Source of the DNA: G965220075 sp965220075
GTDB lineage: Bacteria; Chloroflexota; UBA11872
DNA: 64,000 nt
NCBI GenBank assembly: GCA_965220075.1
Contig: OZ244806.1
Coordinates: 2,790,001-2,854,000, forward strand
Direction: 5' to 3'
Positions 17,386-25,911 of the stretch are shown one piece after another. The first letter of the stretch is position 1, and the number at the start of each line of letters is the position of its first letter. The notes under the pieces are model-generated. The model ran no database searches. It saw nothing but the letters and a program-made list of their open reading frames with translations, and was not told the origin of the DNA. The position numbers were made by a program, and so were the translations under genes.

Positions 17386-19554
17386 TCAACTCCTCGCCCA
17401 CGCAAGAGATTCGTAGCGGGAAGTGACAGTCCGGGGTCCGTCGTTGTCCCACTCGTTCTCAGCGAGACTCGCGAACTCCTCTGCTCGGCGAAGCTCGCTC
17501 TTCAGAATGGATTGGCCAGCTGGCGACTCCGCATCGGGGGGCACGACGATGAAGTCGTGGAGTCTGGCGAGCATCTTGCCAGGTGCCCTGCGAAGGATAC
17601 GCCCACGGCGCTGTACCCATTCTCGCTGGACCGCGCTCGATGCCAGCAGGAACGCCGTGTCGGTCTGGGGGATATCGATACCTTCGTCCAGTACCTTCAT
17701 GGCGGTGAGCACCTGGTAGTCTCCGCGGCCGAACGCTTCCAACCAGTCACCGGGGTCACGGTACGCGGTCTCTGTGCCCGTGAACTGGTGGCTGTTGATC
17801 CCCAGGGTCTGAAGCATCTCGTTGACTTGCTCGATTTGACGCGCCTGATCAAGCACCGGCCCCTTTGCGGACGTGTAGATGAGACAGCGCGCGATGCGCG
17901 AAGAGCCCATTCCCTGCAAGAGTTCGCGGAGCAGTCCTACCTTAGCCGACGCCTGTTCGAGCACAGCCCGACGCTCACGAAGGAGGCGCTCAGCCTTCGC
18001 TGTAGGCACCACAGACCGCCCATCGTCATCGACTGTGAAACCTGCCTTGCGCAACTCTTCGGTCAGTTCGGTCCACTTATCGAGCTCGCGCTCGGACATC
18101 GCCACTTCATGCAGATGATACTCGTACGGCGTCAGACAGCCTGCGCGGATCGCGTCGGCGAGTCCGAATTCGAAGACCGGTGGACCGAAGTACTCGAAGA
18201 GCTTGTCTGTGCCGTCTGGATCGTACTGCCTGACGGGCGTGGCAGAGAGTCCGAGCCGAAGGTCCGCGCGTTCCGGCAAGGCCTCAAACACCTTGAGCGC
18301 TCCGAGGTTGTGCATCTCGTCGCCGATGACGAATACTCGAACCTGCAAGGGGAGTCGGCCGAGTAGTCCTTGGATGCTGTCGTCCCGGGCAAACAGGCTA
18401 TTCGTGACGACGATGACTTCCGTGCGAGGGTTGCCAACCCCCAAAGCCGCCTCAATCTCCTGGAGTTGTTTCCGGCGTTCAGAGCCGTTGGTAATGCTCG
18501 GGAGCGTTGGGGAGATGCCGAAGTCGCGGATATCGCCCGCCCACTGCCGCATAAGCGGCCTCGATGGCACGAGCACGATAACGAGCATCGGGCCGGGGTG
18601 ATGCCGCTGGGCTTCGACGCTGGCGATCAGGGCCGTTCGCGTCTTGCCACCGCCTGTCGCAATCGCCAGGACACCTCGCCCCTGCGCTTCGAGGAACGCA
18701 TCCACGGCCGCACCTTGATGGGCGTACTGGCCTGTTCGCCACTCCAGGCCGACTGGTACTTCTAGCAATTTGCGTTTGGACGGCAGGGCGCCGACTGGAA
18801 GTTCGGGTTCGAGGCCAGCGGCGTGATCCCGCCGCCACGCCTCCCAGAAGTCTTCCACTGTCGGCGCGCGGCCGGGCTTGGAGCGCCGACCCGCGAATCG
18901 GAGACCCTCGGAGGCGCTCAACGTAAGGGAACGCGGGTGTTTGTCCTCCCACTGCCTCCGCCACTGTTCAACAAGCTTGGCCACCCGGAGCTCTGCCGCA
19001 GCGCCATCGCGCCAAGCCCTGTCAACCGTCATTTGCTCACCGTTGACCAGCAGTCCGCGTGATGTCGCATTGCCCGAACCGTGAACCGCCAGCCAAGCGT
19101 CACCTTCGCGGACGAGCCACTGCTTCTTGTGGTAGATGCCGCCCTCCATGAGAACGAATCGTAACTCGAGACGCTGAACGGCGATGAGGTAGGCGAAGCA
19201 CTCCCTCGTGTGCTCTACGAGCGCCGATTCTGAAAGGGTGCCCCGCTCAAAGATCTCTTCGGCCAGCCGATCGACGAAGTCCTGTTCAGTGGTGAGGCCC
19301 TTCTTGATCGCTGCTCGGTCCTCGAGGCTGATTTCGGGGCTGATCAGAAGCTTCAGGGGCGCCTCGCTGCGCTCAATGAAGTCAGCGAGCCCAGGGGCGA
19401 CCTGCGCCAGGCAGTGGGAGCTGAAGTACCCGGATCCGACCCAGACTTCGTCGGCATGCGACATGGCCGGGACGAGCACTTCGCCGACTAGATCGTCATC
19501 AGGAATCTCGTATACGGGAGCGATGTGCGCAAGCGCGCTGGGTAGGTTGGTCAT
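17386..19554 (-). CDS. PLD-like nuclease fused to an SF2 helicase
   Basis: 722 residues from ATG 19554. N-terminal phospholipase-D-type domain (about 25-190) with one HxK motif (IYHKKQWLV) and its GSGNATSRG partner; then an SF2 helicase: Q-region WRTGQYAHQGAAVDAF, Walker A ATGGGKTRTA, DEMHN as motif II (a DExH variant), SATPVR as motif III, and motif VI VQRRGRILRR. PLD-helicase fusions (DISARM, Dnd/Pbe-type restriction, type III-like R-M) process foreign DNA; here it is the likely effector or translocase partner of the modification genes. First gene of the four-gene operon with the 74-residue protein, the DndD-like ATPase and the 142-residue protein. Confidence 0.85.
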   Translation of the reverse strand: MTNLPSALAHIAPVYEIPDDDLVGEVLVPAMSHADEVWVGSGYFSSHCLAQVAPGLADFIERSEAPLKLLISPEISLEDRAAIKKGLTTEQDFVDRLAEEIFERGTLSESALVEHTRECFAYLIAVQRLELRFVLMEGGIYHKKQWLVREGDAWLAVHGSGNATSRGLLVNGEQMTVDRAWRDGAAAELRVAKLVEQWRRQWEDKHPRSLTLSASEGLRFAGRRSKPGRAPTVEDFWEAWRRDHAAGLEPELPVGALPSKRKLLEVPVGLEWRTGQYAHQGAAVDAFLEAQGRGVLAIATGGGKTRTALIASVEAQRHHPGPMLVIVLVPSRPLMRQWAGDIRDFGISPTLPSITNGSERRKQLQEIEAALGVGNPRTEVIVVTNSLFARDDSIQGLLGRLPLQVRVFVIGDEMHNLGALKVFEALPERADLRLGLSATPVRQYDPDGTDKLFEYFGPPVFEFGLADAIRAGCLTPYEYHLHEVAMSERELDKWTELTEELRKAGFTVDDDGRSVVPTAKAERLLRERRAVLEQASAKVGLLRELLQGMGSSRIARCLIYTSAKGPVLDQARQIEQVNEMLQTLGINSHQFTGTETAYRDPGDWLEAFGRGDYQVLTAMKVLDEGIDIPQTDTAFLLASSAVQREWVQRRGRILRRAPGKMLARLHDFIVVPPDAESPAGQSILKSELRRAEEFASLAENEWDNDGPRTVTSRYESLAWARS

Positions 19555-19814
19555 CCGCACGTCGCATCGCCTCTATCGCATTCCTGGCTGCTACAGCCCG
19601 GGGGCTTCACGGGGCCGCTGGTCCGCTACCCGCGCTATCATTGACGCACTAGGCTATAACACTCGTTCCCATGTCGTAGTGTGCGGCACGACTGGGTTAC
19701 CGGAGCCGTATCGCGTTGCGCACCAGGCCCAGCCAGCGCCTGCTCGGTGGGTTGGATGGGTTTGCGGCTGGCGCAAGTCTTCTACGCAGGGACTCAGAAC
19801 CGCGAGGAGCCGCA

Positions 19815-20084
19815 ATGACTGTCCGCCGCGCTACCAAGGAGACGGCCCGCCTCGGCGACGAGACTTTTGAGCGGGACATCCGGCCGCAAGTCGACGAAGT
19901 CCGCAACGGGGAGTACGTCGCCATCGACGTTGACAGTCGGAGTTGGGCCATCGCCAGCAGCATTCGCACGGCGGCGGCGTCTCTTCGGGCGCAACGCCCG
20001 GACGCAGTCGATGTCTGGGGCGTGCGGGTTGGGTTTCGGGCTTTGCGCCACTTTGGGGGCCGGCCACTGCGGAGGGTCGAGTGA
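19815..20084 (+). CDS. Small partner protein of a clan AA aspartic protease
   Basis: 89 residues from ATG 19815, with GAGGAG about 6 bp upstream. Contains FERDIRPQVDEVRNGEYVAI, then a degenerate repeat ending GVRVGFRALRHFGGR, a pattern seen in small proteins encoded directly ahead of retropepsin-like proteases in Cyanobacteria and Chloroflexota. It overlaps the protease start by GTGA. Such pairs look like toxin-antitoxin or regulated protease units, but no function is established. Confidence 0.7.
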   Translation: MTVRRATKETARLGDETFERDIRPQVDEVRNGEYVAIDVDSRSWAIASSIRTAAASLRAQRPDAVDVWGVRVGFRALRHFGGRPLRRVE

Positions 20085-20473
20085 TTGAGGGCGTCGTGAA
20101 TGCCGCCCTTGAGGCGGTCATCACCATCCCCGTGAGCGGCCCTGCGGGCCGAACGCAGGAAGTCGAGGCCGTTATTGACACCGGCTACAGCGGCATTCTG
20201 ACCTCGCCACCGGCGTCGGTGAGAGATCTGGGACTGCCCTTCGCAACCAGCGGGCGGGCAACTCTGGCCAACGGCAGCGAGGATGTTTTTGACGTCTACG
20301 ACGTTACGCCCTTCTGGGCAGGCCACCCTATGAGCGTCCTGGTTGACGCGGCAGACACCACGCCGCTCGTGGGCATGGCTCTCCTTGAAAGCCACAGCTT
20401 GTATGTGGAGGTCCAGAGCGGTGGATGCGTCATCATTGGGGCCGATGAGCAAATTCAGGCTTCGACCACCTGA
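20081..20473 (+). CDS. Clan AA (retropepsin-like) aspartic protease
   Basis: 130 residues from GTG 20081. The catalytic motif is VIDTGYSG (D-T-G), followed by LTSPPASVRDLGLP, TLANGSEDVFDVY and the hydrophobic LVGMALLESHSLYVEV, the standard order in short bacterial retropepsins. These act as homodimers, each chain giving one Asp. GTGA overlap with the 89-residue partner gene. No signal peptide, so cytosolic. Confidence 0.8.
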   Translation: MIEGVVNAALEAVITIPVSGPAGRTQEVEAVIDTGYSGILTSPPASVRDLGLPFATSGRATLANGSEDVFDVYDVTPFWAGHPMSVLVDAADTTPLVGMALLESHSLYVEVQSGGCVIIGADEQIQASTT

Positions 20474-20545
20474 CCCGCACCGGACACGAAGTCCCGCCTG
20501 CGAGCGGGCCGACCTTACAATATAACGCTGAGTTCGAAGGTGGTG

Positions 20546-20571
20546 CTGTCTACCGTCAAGTTAGGCCCACC
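20546..20571. repeat. 26-bp motif repeated at 40084-40109
   Basis: The two sites share 24 of 26 bases (both begin CTGTCTACCGTCAA and end TAGGCCCACC) and weaker similarity for about 15 bp on each side. Read on the minus strand both give SGGPxLTVDxTxFE, slightly like a YodC/DUF2158 small-protein motif. Both sites lie in non-coding DNA, so these are probably relics of one gene or element. Confidence 0.45.
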
Positions 20572-20624
20572 TGACGAGATTCGAACCTTCCGCTCGTACT
20601 TAGAAGGCCATTGGTAGGTGTGTC

Positions 20625-21326
20625 CTAGGCTCTAAGGACTCGAGTCGGATCAATCGGGACTCCGTCCCGCCGCACCTCGAAGTGCAGATGCGGACCCGTC
20701 GACGCGCCCGAGCTTCCCAGCCCGCCGATGGCATCACCGTGTCGCACGGCCATGCCAACTGTCATCCTGTAGCCGCTGATGGCTGCCGGCTGGAGATGCG
20801 CGTAGAGCGTCTGCCACCCGCCGCCATGGTCCAGGACGATGTAGTGGCCGTAGCCGTCAGGGTCCCAGCCGATCGCCGCGACGACGCCGTCGGCGGCCGC
20901 CAGCACCGGCGTTCCCGGCGGAGCTGCGATATCGATGCCCCAGTGCGGACACATGGCGACCGTGCAGCCACCATAATGCGTGGTCATGCGTCCAACCACC
21001 GGCCAGGTCCAACCCCCGGGCGGTGCCTCGCTGCCGATCAACGAGTCGGTTTCCGCTGGCTGCGGCCAGCCCGATGGGCCGCGGTCAATTCCCGCCACGC
21101 CCGTGACGATCGGTCCTAACACCACAATCTGGAGCAGCGCCCCTGCCAGTAGCGCGGCCATCGCAGGCAGCAAGCCCATCACCAGGGCGGCGCCAACAAC
21201 CCATACGGCTGCAGGATGCACATCGCGCATCTCCTCGCGCGTGCGCACGATCAAAGCCTGCGCCGCCATGCGTAGTCCGATCCTGAGCAGGCGCCGGACG
21301 GCAACGCCGAGCCACGGCGCCGCCAT
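20625..21326 (-). CDS. Membrane-anchored M23/LytM-type peptidoglycan hydrolase of the conjugation cluster
   Basis: 233 residues. Two hydrophobic spans near residues 40-80 are followed by an M23 domain: HWGID (zinc His and Asp), then GYGHYIVLDHGGGWQTLYAH, and HLHFEVRRDG at the C-terminus. It cuts peptidoglycan peptide bridges; in T4SS operons such enzymes open the wall for the channel (VirB1-like role). Last gene of the block, 23 bp after the VirB6/TrbL-like gene. Its last ~27 codons recur as a broken copy at 43719-43800. Confidence 0.85.
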   Translation of the reverse strand: MAAPWLGVAVRRLLRIGLRMAAQALIVRTREEMRDVHPAAVWVVGAALVMGLLPAMAALLAGALLQIVVLGPIVTGVAGIDRGPSGWPQPAETDSLIGSEAPPGGWTWPVVGRMTTHYGGCTVAMCPHWGIDIAAPPGTPVLAAADGVVAAIGWDPDGYGHYIVLDHGGGWQTLYAHLQPAAISGYRMTVGMAVRHGDAIGGLGSSGASTGPHLHFEVRRDGVPIDPTRVLRA

Positions 21327-21349
21327 CGCTAGGTTCTAGCCCAACATCG

Positions 21350-22618
21350 CTAGCGGCCCGGTCGCCGCAGCCCGGTGGCGGCTCCGCGGCCAGTTCGCGC
21401 GTCGCGGACCAGGTTGCGCACGGCCACGTAGTGGTGGACCCCACGTCCCCACACCGATTGCGGAGTGATGGCCGGCAGCTGCGACATGCCGGCCATGAGC
21501 CAGCGTGGAAATTGCAGCACCACCCCAAGGCTGACGATCAGCATGGCGATCGACAGCAAGCTTGGCGGCTGCGCCGCGATGATCCCGAATACCACCACCA
21601 GCCCGAACACAATCGCCGCCTTTTCGAAGACCACCTGGGCAACGCGCTTCACCCAGGCATCCATCAGCCCACGGGCGAACGGCAGCAGGCTGAGCACCAT
21701 GACGAGCGGCGCTGCCACCACCAAGACCCAGATCCAGATCAGCCGCAGCGCGAACTTCAGTGCCAGCAGCACGACTTCAAGCAGGAGAACCAGATAGAGC
21801 AGCGTGCGGAACAGGCTGGTCCATAGGCCCGCGAAGACGCCTCCGGTTCCGGAGGTGCCCCAGCCCCAGCGCCCGAAGAGCTCGAGTGGGCTGTCGCCGT
21901 CGATGACATCGCTCCCAAGGGCCACGAACGCCTGCACCAGCAGGTTATTGAGTTGCAGCATCGCTTCAACGATGGCGTAGCTCGCCAGGGCAAACCCCAC
22001 GGCCACCACCGTCTGTCCGGCGAAGGCGCGCAGATCGACGGGTGCCCCCATGAACACCTTGTAGAGCGCAAAACCCACGAAGATCACGACCACCAGTGAG
22101 ATCAATGGCGTCTGCGCATTGAGGGCCAGATCGCGCGTCCGCTCCCACATGGCGCGAAGTGCCTGGTTGGCCTTCGACGGGACGAAGAAGTCCTTGAGGA
22201 CTGCGCCGCCCGGCACGCCGGCAAACGCCCGGTCCATCGCACTGCCCGGATCCGGCTCGATACTGTCCGGCACGGTCAGCATCCAGCGCCAGGCCCAGGC
22301 CATGGGGGCATGCAGCTGCTGCGTCAGCGAAGCGGTGGCGCCGAGACTCGCCGTCGCGGCGATGGATCCGGGATCGCGCCACACCGGCGGAAGCAGCGAT
22401 GCCAGGGTCTGGCGGAGCGTCTCACCCAGGCGGTCCGCCAGCGGCTCGGTTAGGTCATCGGCGATATCGCCGGCCGCGTCCGCCTGGGCCGTCTCGCCAG
22501 CCGCGGGCGTGTCCGAGGCCGCCGGCGTGTCGGCCCATACCGGGGCCGGGAGGCAACTGACGACGACCGTCGTTAGGCCGAGCGCGGCCGCGACGAGCCA
22601 CCGGCGCATCGGGGGCAC
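21350..22618 (-). CDS. TrbL/VirB6-like multi-span conjugation channel protein
   Basis: 422 residues; GTG 22618 overlaps the VirB4 stop (TAGTG), with ATG 22609 as alternative. Signal peptide (LVAAALGLTTVVVSCLPAPVW), then a long periplasmic stretch, and six or more hydrophobic helices between about 165 and 385, ending in a basic tail. Position right after VirB4 and this topology match VirB6/TrbL polytopic channel proteins; the sequence itself has no diagnostic motif. Confidence 0.75.
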   Translation of the reverse strand: MPPMRRWLVAAALGLTTVVVSCLPAPVWADTPAASDTPAAGETAQADAAGDIADDLTEPLADRLGETLRQTLASLLPPVWRDPGSIAATASLGATASLTQQLHAPMAWAWRWMLTVPDSIEPDPGSAMDRAFAGVPGGAVLKDFFVPSKANQALRAMWERTRDLALNAQTPLISLVVVIFVGFALYKVFMGAPVDLRAFAGQTVVAVGFALASYAIVEAMLQLNNLLVQAFVALGSDVIDGDSPLELFGRWGWGTSGTGGVFAGLWTSLFRTLLYLVLLLEVVLLALKFALRLIWIWVLVVAAPLVMVLSLLPFARGLMDAWVKRVAQVVFEKAAIVFGLVVVFGIIAAQPPSLLSIAMLIVSLGVVLQFPRWLMAGMSQLPAITPQSVWGRGVHHYVAVRNLVRDARTGRGAATGLRRPGR

Positions 22619-25170
22619 TATGTCCGGGGGTTTGGTGCGGCATTGGCACGGCGGCGCGCGCCGACCGCATCCACCCGGAACGCCGGCGTCTCCAACGCCA
22701 CCCGCTCGCCGGCGCCAACAAGCGCCAGCCCCTGACCGCGACGCGCCTGCGCGAGGATGGCGAGCTCTTCATTGCTCAGGGCGAAGGCCTCGCGCAGCGC
22801 CCGCTCATGCGTCGGATGCTGGCGAAACAGCAGGGTCGCGGCGCAGTTCGCGAGGATGGCGCGCGCCTTGGGCTCCTCGACGAGGTCGGAGACATCCTGC
22901 GAGACCAGCAACAGCATCGTCTGCATCGCGCGTGCCGTTTTGGCCAATTCAAGCAGGAAATCGGCACCCTGCTCGGACCTGAGCAGCGTCCACGCCTCGT
23001 CCACCACGATGACGCGCCGCCGGGGCTCCCGGTCCATCCAGTTCCGAAGATGGAGCAGGATCACGTAGTACACGAGGGGCAGAATCTCGGCCTGGTCGGC
23101 GCGCAGGTCGCGCAGGGCAAACACCGTGCAGTCGTTGCTCAGATCGACGTTGGTTGGGCGATTGAAGAGCTCGGCCAATTGCCCGCTCGTAAAGCGTTTC
23201 AGCCGCTCGAGTAGATCGCGCGCAGCTTGGCCGTACATGGCGTCGTGGCCATATCGATCCTCAATCAGTCGCACGAAGTCGGACGTGGTGGGCGGCGACC
23301 GGCCGTAGGTCGACGGATCTGACGCCTCAATCTGGCGGCGACGGAAGGTGGATTCAATGGTGTTGTCGATGATGGTGCGCTGCTGCTCGCTGAGACCTCC
23401 CAAGGCCAGCCGCCAAAAGCCGCGCAGGCCGCTCGCCACCCGCGCGAAGCCCCGGGCGTCGCTCACGCCGGCCAGGTCCCAGACGTTGATGGCCTGCTCG
23501 GACGCCATCGCGGGCTTGAGCACGCGGCCGTCGCAGACCCGGGCCAGGGCGCCGTATTCATCCTTGGGATCAAGCACGGAAAGCCTGGCGCCCGAGAGCC
23601 ACAGCGCGAACGCAATCTGCTTGGCACAGTGGCTCTTGCCGCCCCCGCTCTGGCCCAACACCGCCAGATGGGGATTCTCGTGGCGCTCGGCGAAGGGATC
23701 GATGATGACCGGGGCATGGCCGTGGCCGCCACCGACGGTCGTGCCCAGGAATATGCCACCGGGCTCTGCGACACCCGGCGCGTGAAACGGAACCGCTGCC
23801 GCGAGCGGACCGGTGGTCAGCCCACGCCAGCGGCCCAAGCGGTCCTCGGCCAGCGGCAGCAGGCTGTGCAGGCCGTCCTGCTGGTAGCCGACGACGCGGG
23901 AGGCCAACATGCCGTGTCCCGCCAGCTCCGCCTCCACGTCCAGCGTCGCCTGCTCGAGGGTCTCCGCGCTGTCGGCGGCGACGCCGATCACCAGCGAGGC
24001 GCGGACGTAGCGTTCGCGGGCCCGGAAGGCCTCGTGGACGTCTTCGAGATCTTCCAGCCGCTGGCGCGAGGCGCGGGCGGCCGCGGGGTTCAGCTCTTCG
24101 CCATGCGCGACCTCGCTGAGCAGCTCGCGCTCGGCACTGGACAGGCGCCGGCGTATGGTGCGGTCATCGACCGGCGTGACGAACAGCGCGAGATCGAGAT
24201 CGTGCTTCAGCGTGGCGAACCAGCGCAGCCAGCCGGCGTCGACTTCCCGCGGGTAGCCACGCAGCGCCAGGATGCGCAGCCGCCGGGCCTGCGGGCCGGG
24301 GCCCTGGATGACCAGATGGTCCGGGTGACATTCAATCCACTCCGGGAACGGATCGGCAAGATCGAAGCCGAAGCGCGTCACGGGAAGCGCCCCGACCCGA
24401 TATCGCGCTGGGGGACCGGACCCGGCCGCCTCGAGGGCATCCTGCAACATCTGCAGGGGCGCCGGCGCCGATCGAAACAGCCCTTCGACCAAATCGACGA
24501 GGTCAAGCCCCTCCAGGCGTCGACTGCTCATTCCGGCGCGCGCCAAGCCCTCGTGAACCAGCCGCACCCGCGCCTCGAGCGCCCCGGGAATTGGCGGGCC
24601 GTGGTCGGAGGCCGGACGCCGCGACCACCACGGACCGCGGTGCCCTGGCGGTTTCTGCGTCAGCACCACGAAACAGCGCACCTGCCGCATATGCCAGCGG
24701 CCGTGGGCGGCGCGCACGGCATCGGCGTAGGTCGCCGGCCGGCGGGCGTCGGCATCGGCCTCGCGAGCCGACACGCCCAGCAGGCGGTGTCGCAGGTCGA
24801 GCTTGTGGTCCCAGGTCGCCGACCAGCGGCGGGCGGCGGCGGCCAGGTGGGCGGCGGGATCGAAGGCGCGGTTGCGCAGGACGATCTGGATCGGACCGGG
24901 CAGGCTGGCCAGCAGCTGCGCCAGCCCGGCGACCGCCGCGGCCATTTGCGACTCGGCGAGGAGATCCAGATTGAGCGGCCGGACTTCGACCGCAGCTACC
25001 AGGCCGCCATCGGACCGCAGAATGCCGTGCTGCCCGATCCCCTGCACGCCCAACGGCAGCGGTGGCGGGTCGTGCGGACGGTCACCGCGACGATCCTCGC
25101 CCAGCGGCTGGTCATGGCGTCGCCGCGTATCCGGCGACGGCCTATCCGTCGACACGAAATCCCCAGCCAT
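22618..25170 (-). CDS. virB4: VirB4/TraC-family conjugation ATPase
   Basis: 850 residues. Walker A GQSGGGKS at about 505 with LSVLDPKDEYG after it, Walker B VIVVDEAWTLL at about 722, then LLVSQDVSDLV and the arginine-containing C-terminal domain. The N-terminal ~450 residues form the VirB4 N-domain. It powers pilus assembly and substrate transfer at the inner membrane. The start overlaps the PrgI-like gene by 29 bp; ATG 25170 is the first in-frame start, and the first ~40 residues are low-complexity, so the true start may be further in (GILRSDGGLVAAVEVRPLN is the first family-like strand). Confidence 0.9.
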   Translation of the reverse strand: MAGDFVSTDRPSPDTRRRHDQPLGEDRRGDRPHDPPPLPLGVQGIGQHGILRSDGGLVAAVEVRPLNLDLLAESQMAAAVAGLAQLLASLPGPIQIVLRNRAFDPAAHLAAAARRWSATWDHKLDLRHRLLGVSAREADADARRPATYADAVRAAHGRWHMRQVRCFVVLTQKPPGHRGPWWSRRPASDHGPPIPGALEARVRLVHEGLARAGMSSRRLEGLDLVDLVEGLFRSAPAPLQMLQDALEAAGSGPPARYRVGALPVTRFGFDLADPFPEWIECHPDHLVIQGPGPQARRLRILALRGYPREVDAGWLRWFATLKHDLDLALFVTPVDDRTIRRRLSSAERELLSEVAHGEELNPAAARASRQRLEDLEDVHEAFRARERYVRASLVIGVAADSAETLEQATLDVEAELAGHGMLASRVVGYQQDGLHSLLPLAEDRLGRWRGLTTGPLAAAVPFHAPGVAEPGGIFLGTTVGGGHGHAPVIIDPFAERHENPHLAVLGQSGGGKSHCAKQIAFALWLSGARLSVLDPKDEYGALARVCDGRVLKPAMASEQAINVWDLAGVSDARGFARVASGLRGFWRLALGGLSEQQRTIIDNTIESTFRRRQIEASDPSTYGRSPPTTSDFVRLIEDRYGHDAMYGQAARDLLERLKRFTSGQLAELFNRPTNVDLSNDCTVFALRDLRADQAEILPLVYYVILLHLRNWMDREPRRRVIVVDEAWTLLRSEQGADFLLELAKTARAMQTMLLLVSQDVSDLVEEPKARAILANCAATLLFRQHPTHERALREAFALSNEELAILAQARRGQGLALVGAGERVALETPAFRVDAVGARRRANAAPNPRT

Positions 25171-25582
25171 GCCGGACGACGGTGGCCGACGCTTGATCCT
25201 GCAAGTCCAGGCGATAGAGCGGATCGGGGATTCGCAGCCGCCGCATCGCCCGCAAGGGCGGGCGGTGCCGGCCGAGGAGGCGCGGACCCAGCCAGAACCG
25301 AGCCAGTGCCATCAGGTGCCGGTCCAGCGGCGCGTCGTCGACCCGCAGCCGCATCAGCGACCAGCCGAGCACCAGCGGGAGCGCGAGGGCGAACCCCGAG
25401 AGCGGGCCGAGACCAAGCCACGGCACCAGCACGGCCATCAGCACCAGCTCGAACGCGCCCAGGGCCACCAGCCAGAGCAGCTCGCGATTGGTCAGGCGAA
25501 AGCCGCCCAGCGGCCAGCGAGCCGGCACGTGCTCCAGGTCTTCCGGGATGATGAAGCGCTGGGGTGAGCCCGAGGTCGTCAC
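25142..25582 (-). CDS. PrgI/VirB3-like membrane protein
   Basis: 146 residues from GTG 25580-25582, which overlaps the upstream stop (GTGA). FIIPEDLEHVPARWPLGGFR at the start, then two hydrophobic helices (about 32-50 and 54-75), then a soluble tail ending LDLQDQASATVVRHGWGF. PrgI-family proteins have this two-helix plus soluble form and always sit just before VirB4 in Gram-positive and Chloroflexota conjugation operons. Confidence 0.75.
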   Translation of the reverse strand: MTTSGSPQRFIIPEDLEHVPARWPLGGFRLTNRELLWLVALGAFELVLMAVLVPWLGLGPLSGFALALPLVLGWSLMRLRVDDAPLDRHLMALARFWLGPRLLGRHRPPLRAMRRLRIPDPLYRLDLQDQASATVVRHGWGFRVDG

Positions 25583-25911
25583 GTCCGGCCGCCCAGGGTG
25601 TCCACCAGAAACTCCACCGCGCCCTGGAGCAGTCCGAAGTTGAACGCCATCACCAGCCCGTAGACCACCAGCGCCTGCATGGCAAAGCGGCGGGCCTCGA
25701 TCTGCGCCTCGACGCTGTTCGAGGTCCAGGCGGCAATGGCCTTCCAGCCAATCGCCGCCGCCACCGCCAAGCTGGCAATGGCCACCAGGAAGCCCTTGAG
25801 GGACTCGACGGCAAACGTGATCGGATCGGTCTGCGCCAATGCCGGAGCCGCGGGCAACAGCATCAGGGCCACCAGAGTGATCGCCAGGCACAAGCGGCGA
25901 CCGGGGGTCAC
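25579..25911 (-). CDS. VirB2/TrbC-like pilin or small channel protein
   Basis: 110 residues: signal peptide cleaved after PALA (about residue 26), then two hydrophobic helices (about 40-60 and 80-100) separated by a short charged loop, the usual make-up of VirB2-type conjugative pilins. Flanked by GTGA/ATGA overlaps with the PrgI-like and ParA-like genes. Confidence 0.7.
   Translation of the reverse strand: MTPGRRLCLAITLVALMLLPAAPALAQTDPITFAVESLKGFLVAIASLAVAAAIGWKAIAAWTSNSVEAQIEARRFAMQALVVYGLVMAFNFGLLQGAVEFLVDTLGGRT

Noticed and set aside
3012..19560. BREX type 4 (PAPS-reductase-like BrxP) system
   Set aside because: No PglZ or BrxL protein recognised; DUF4007, DndD-like ATPase and desulfurase favour a PT-type system.
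23629..25551. 640-codon plus-strand frame opposite virB4
   Set aside because: Complementary to a clear VirB4 ATPase; shadow coding in high-GC DNA.
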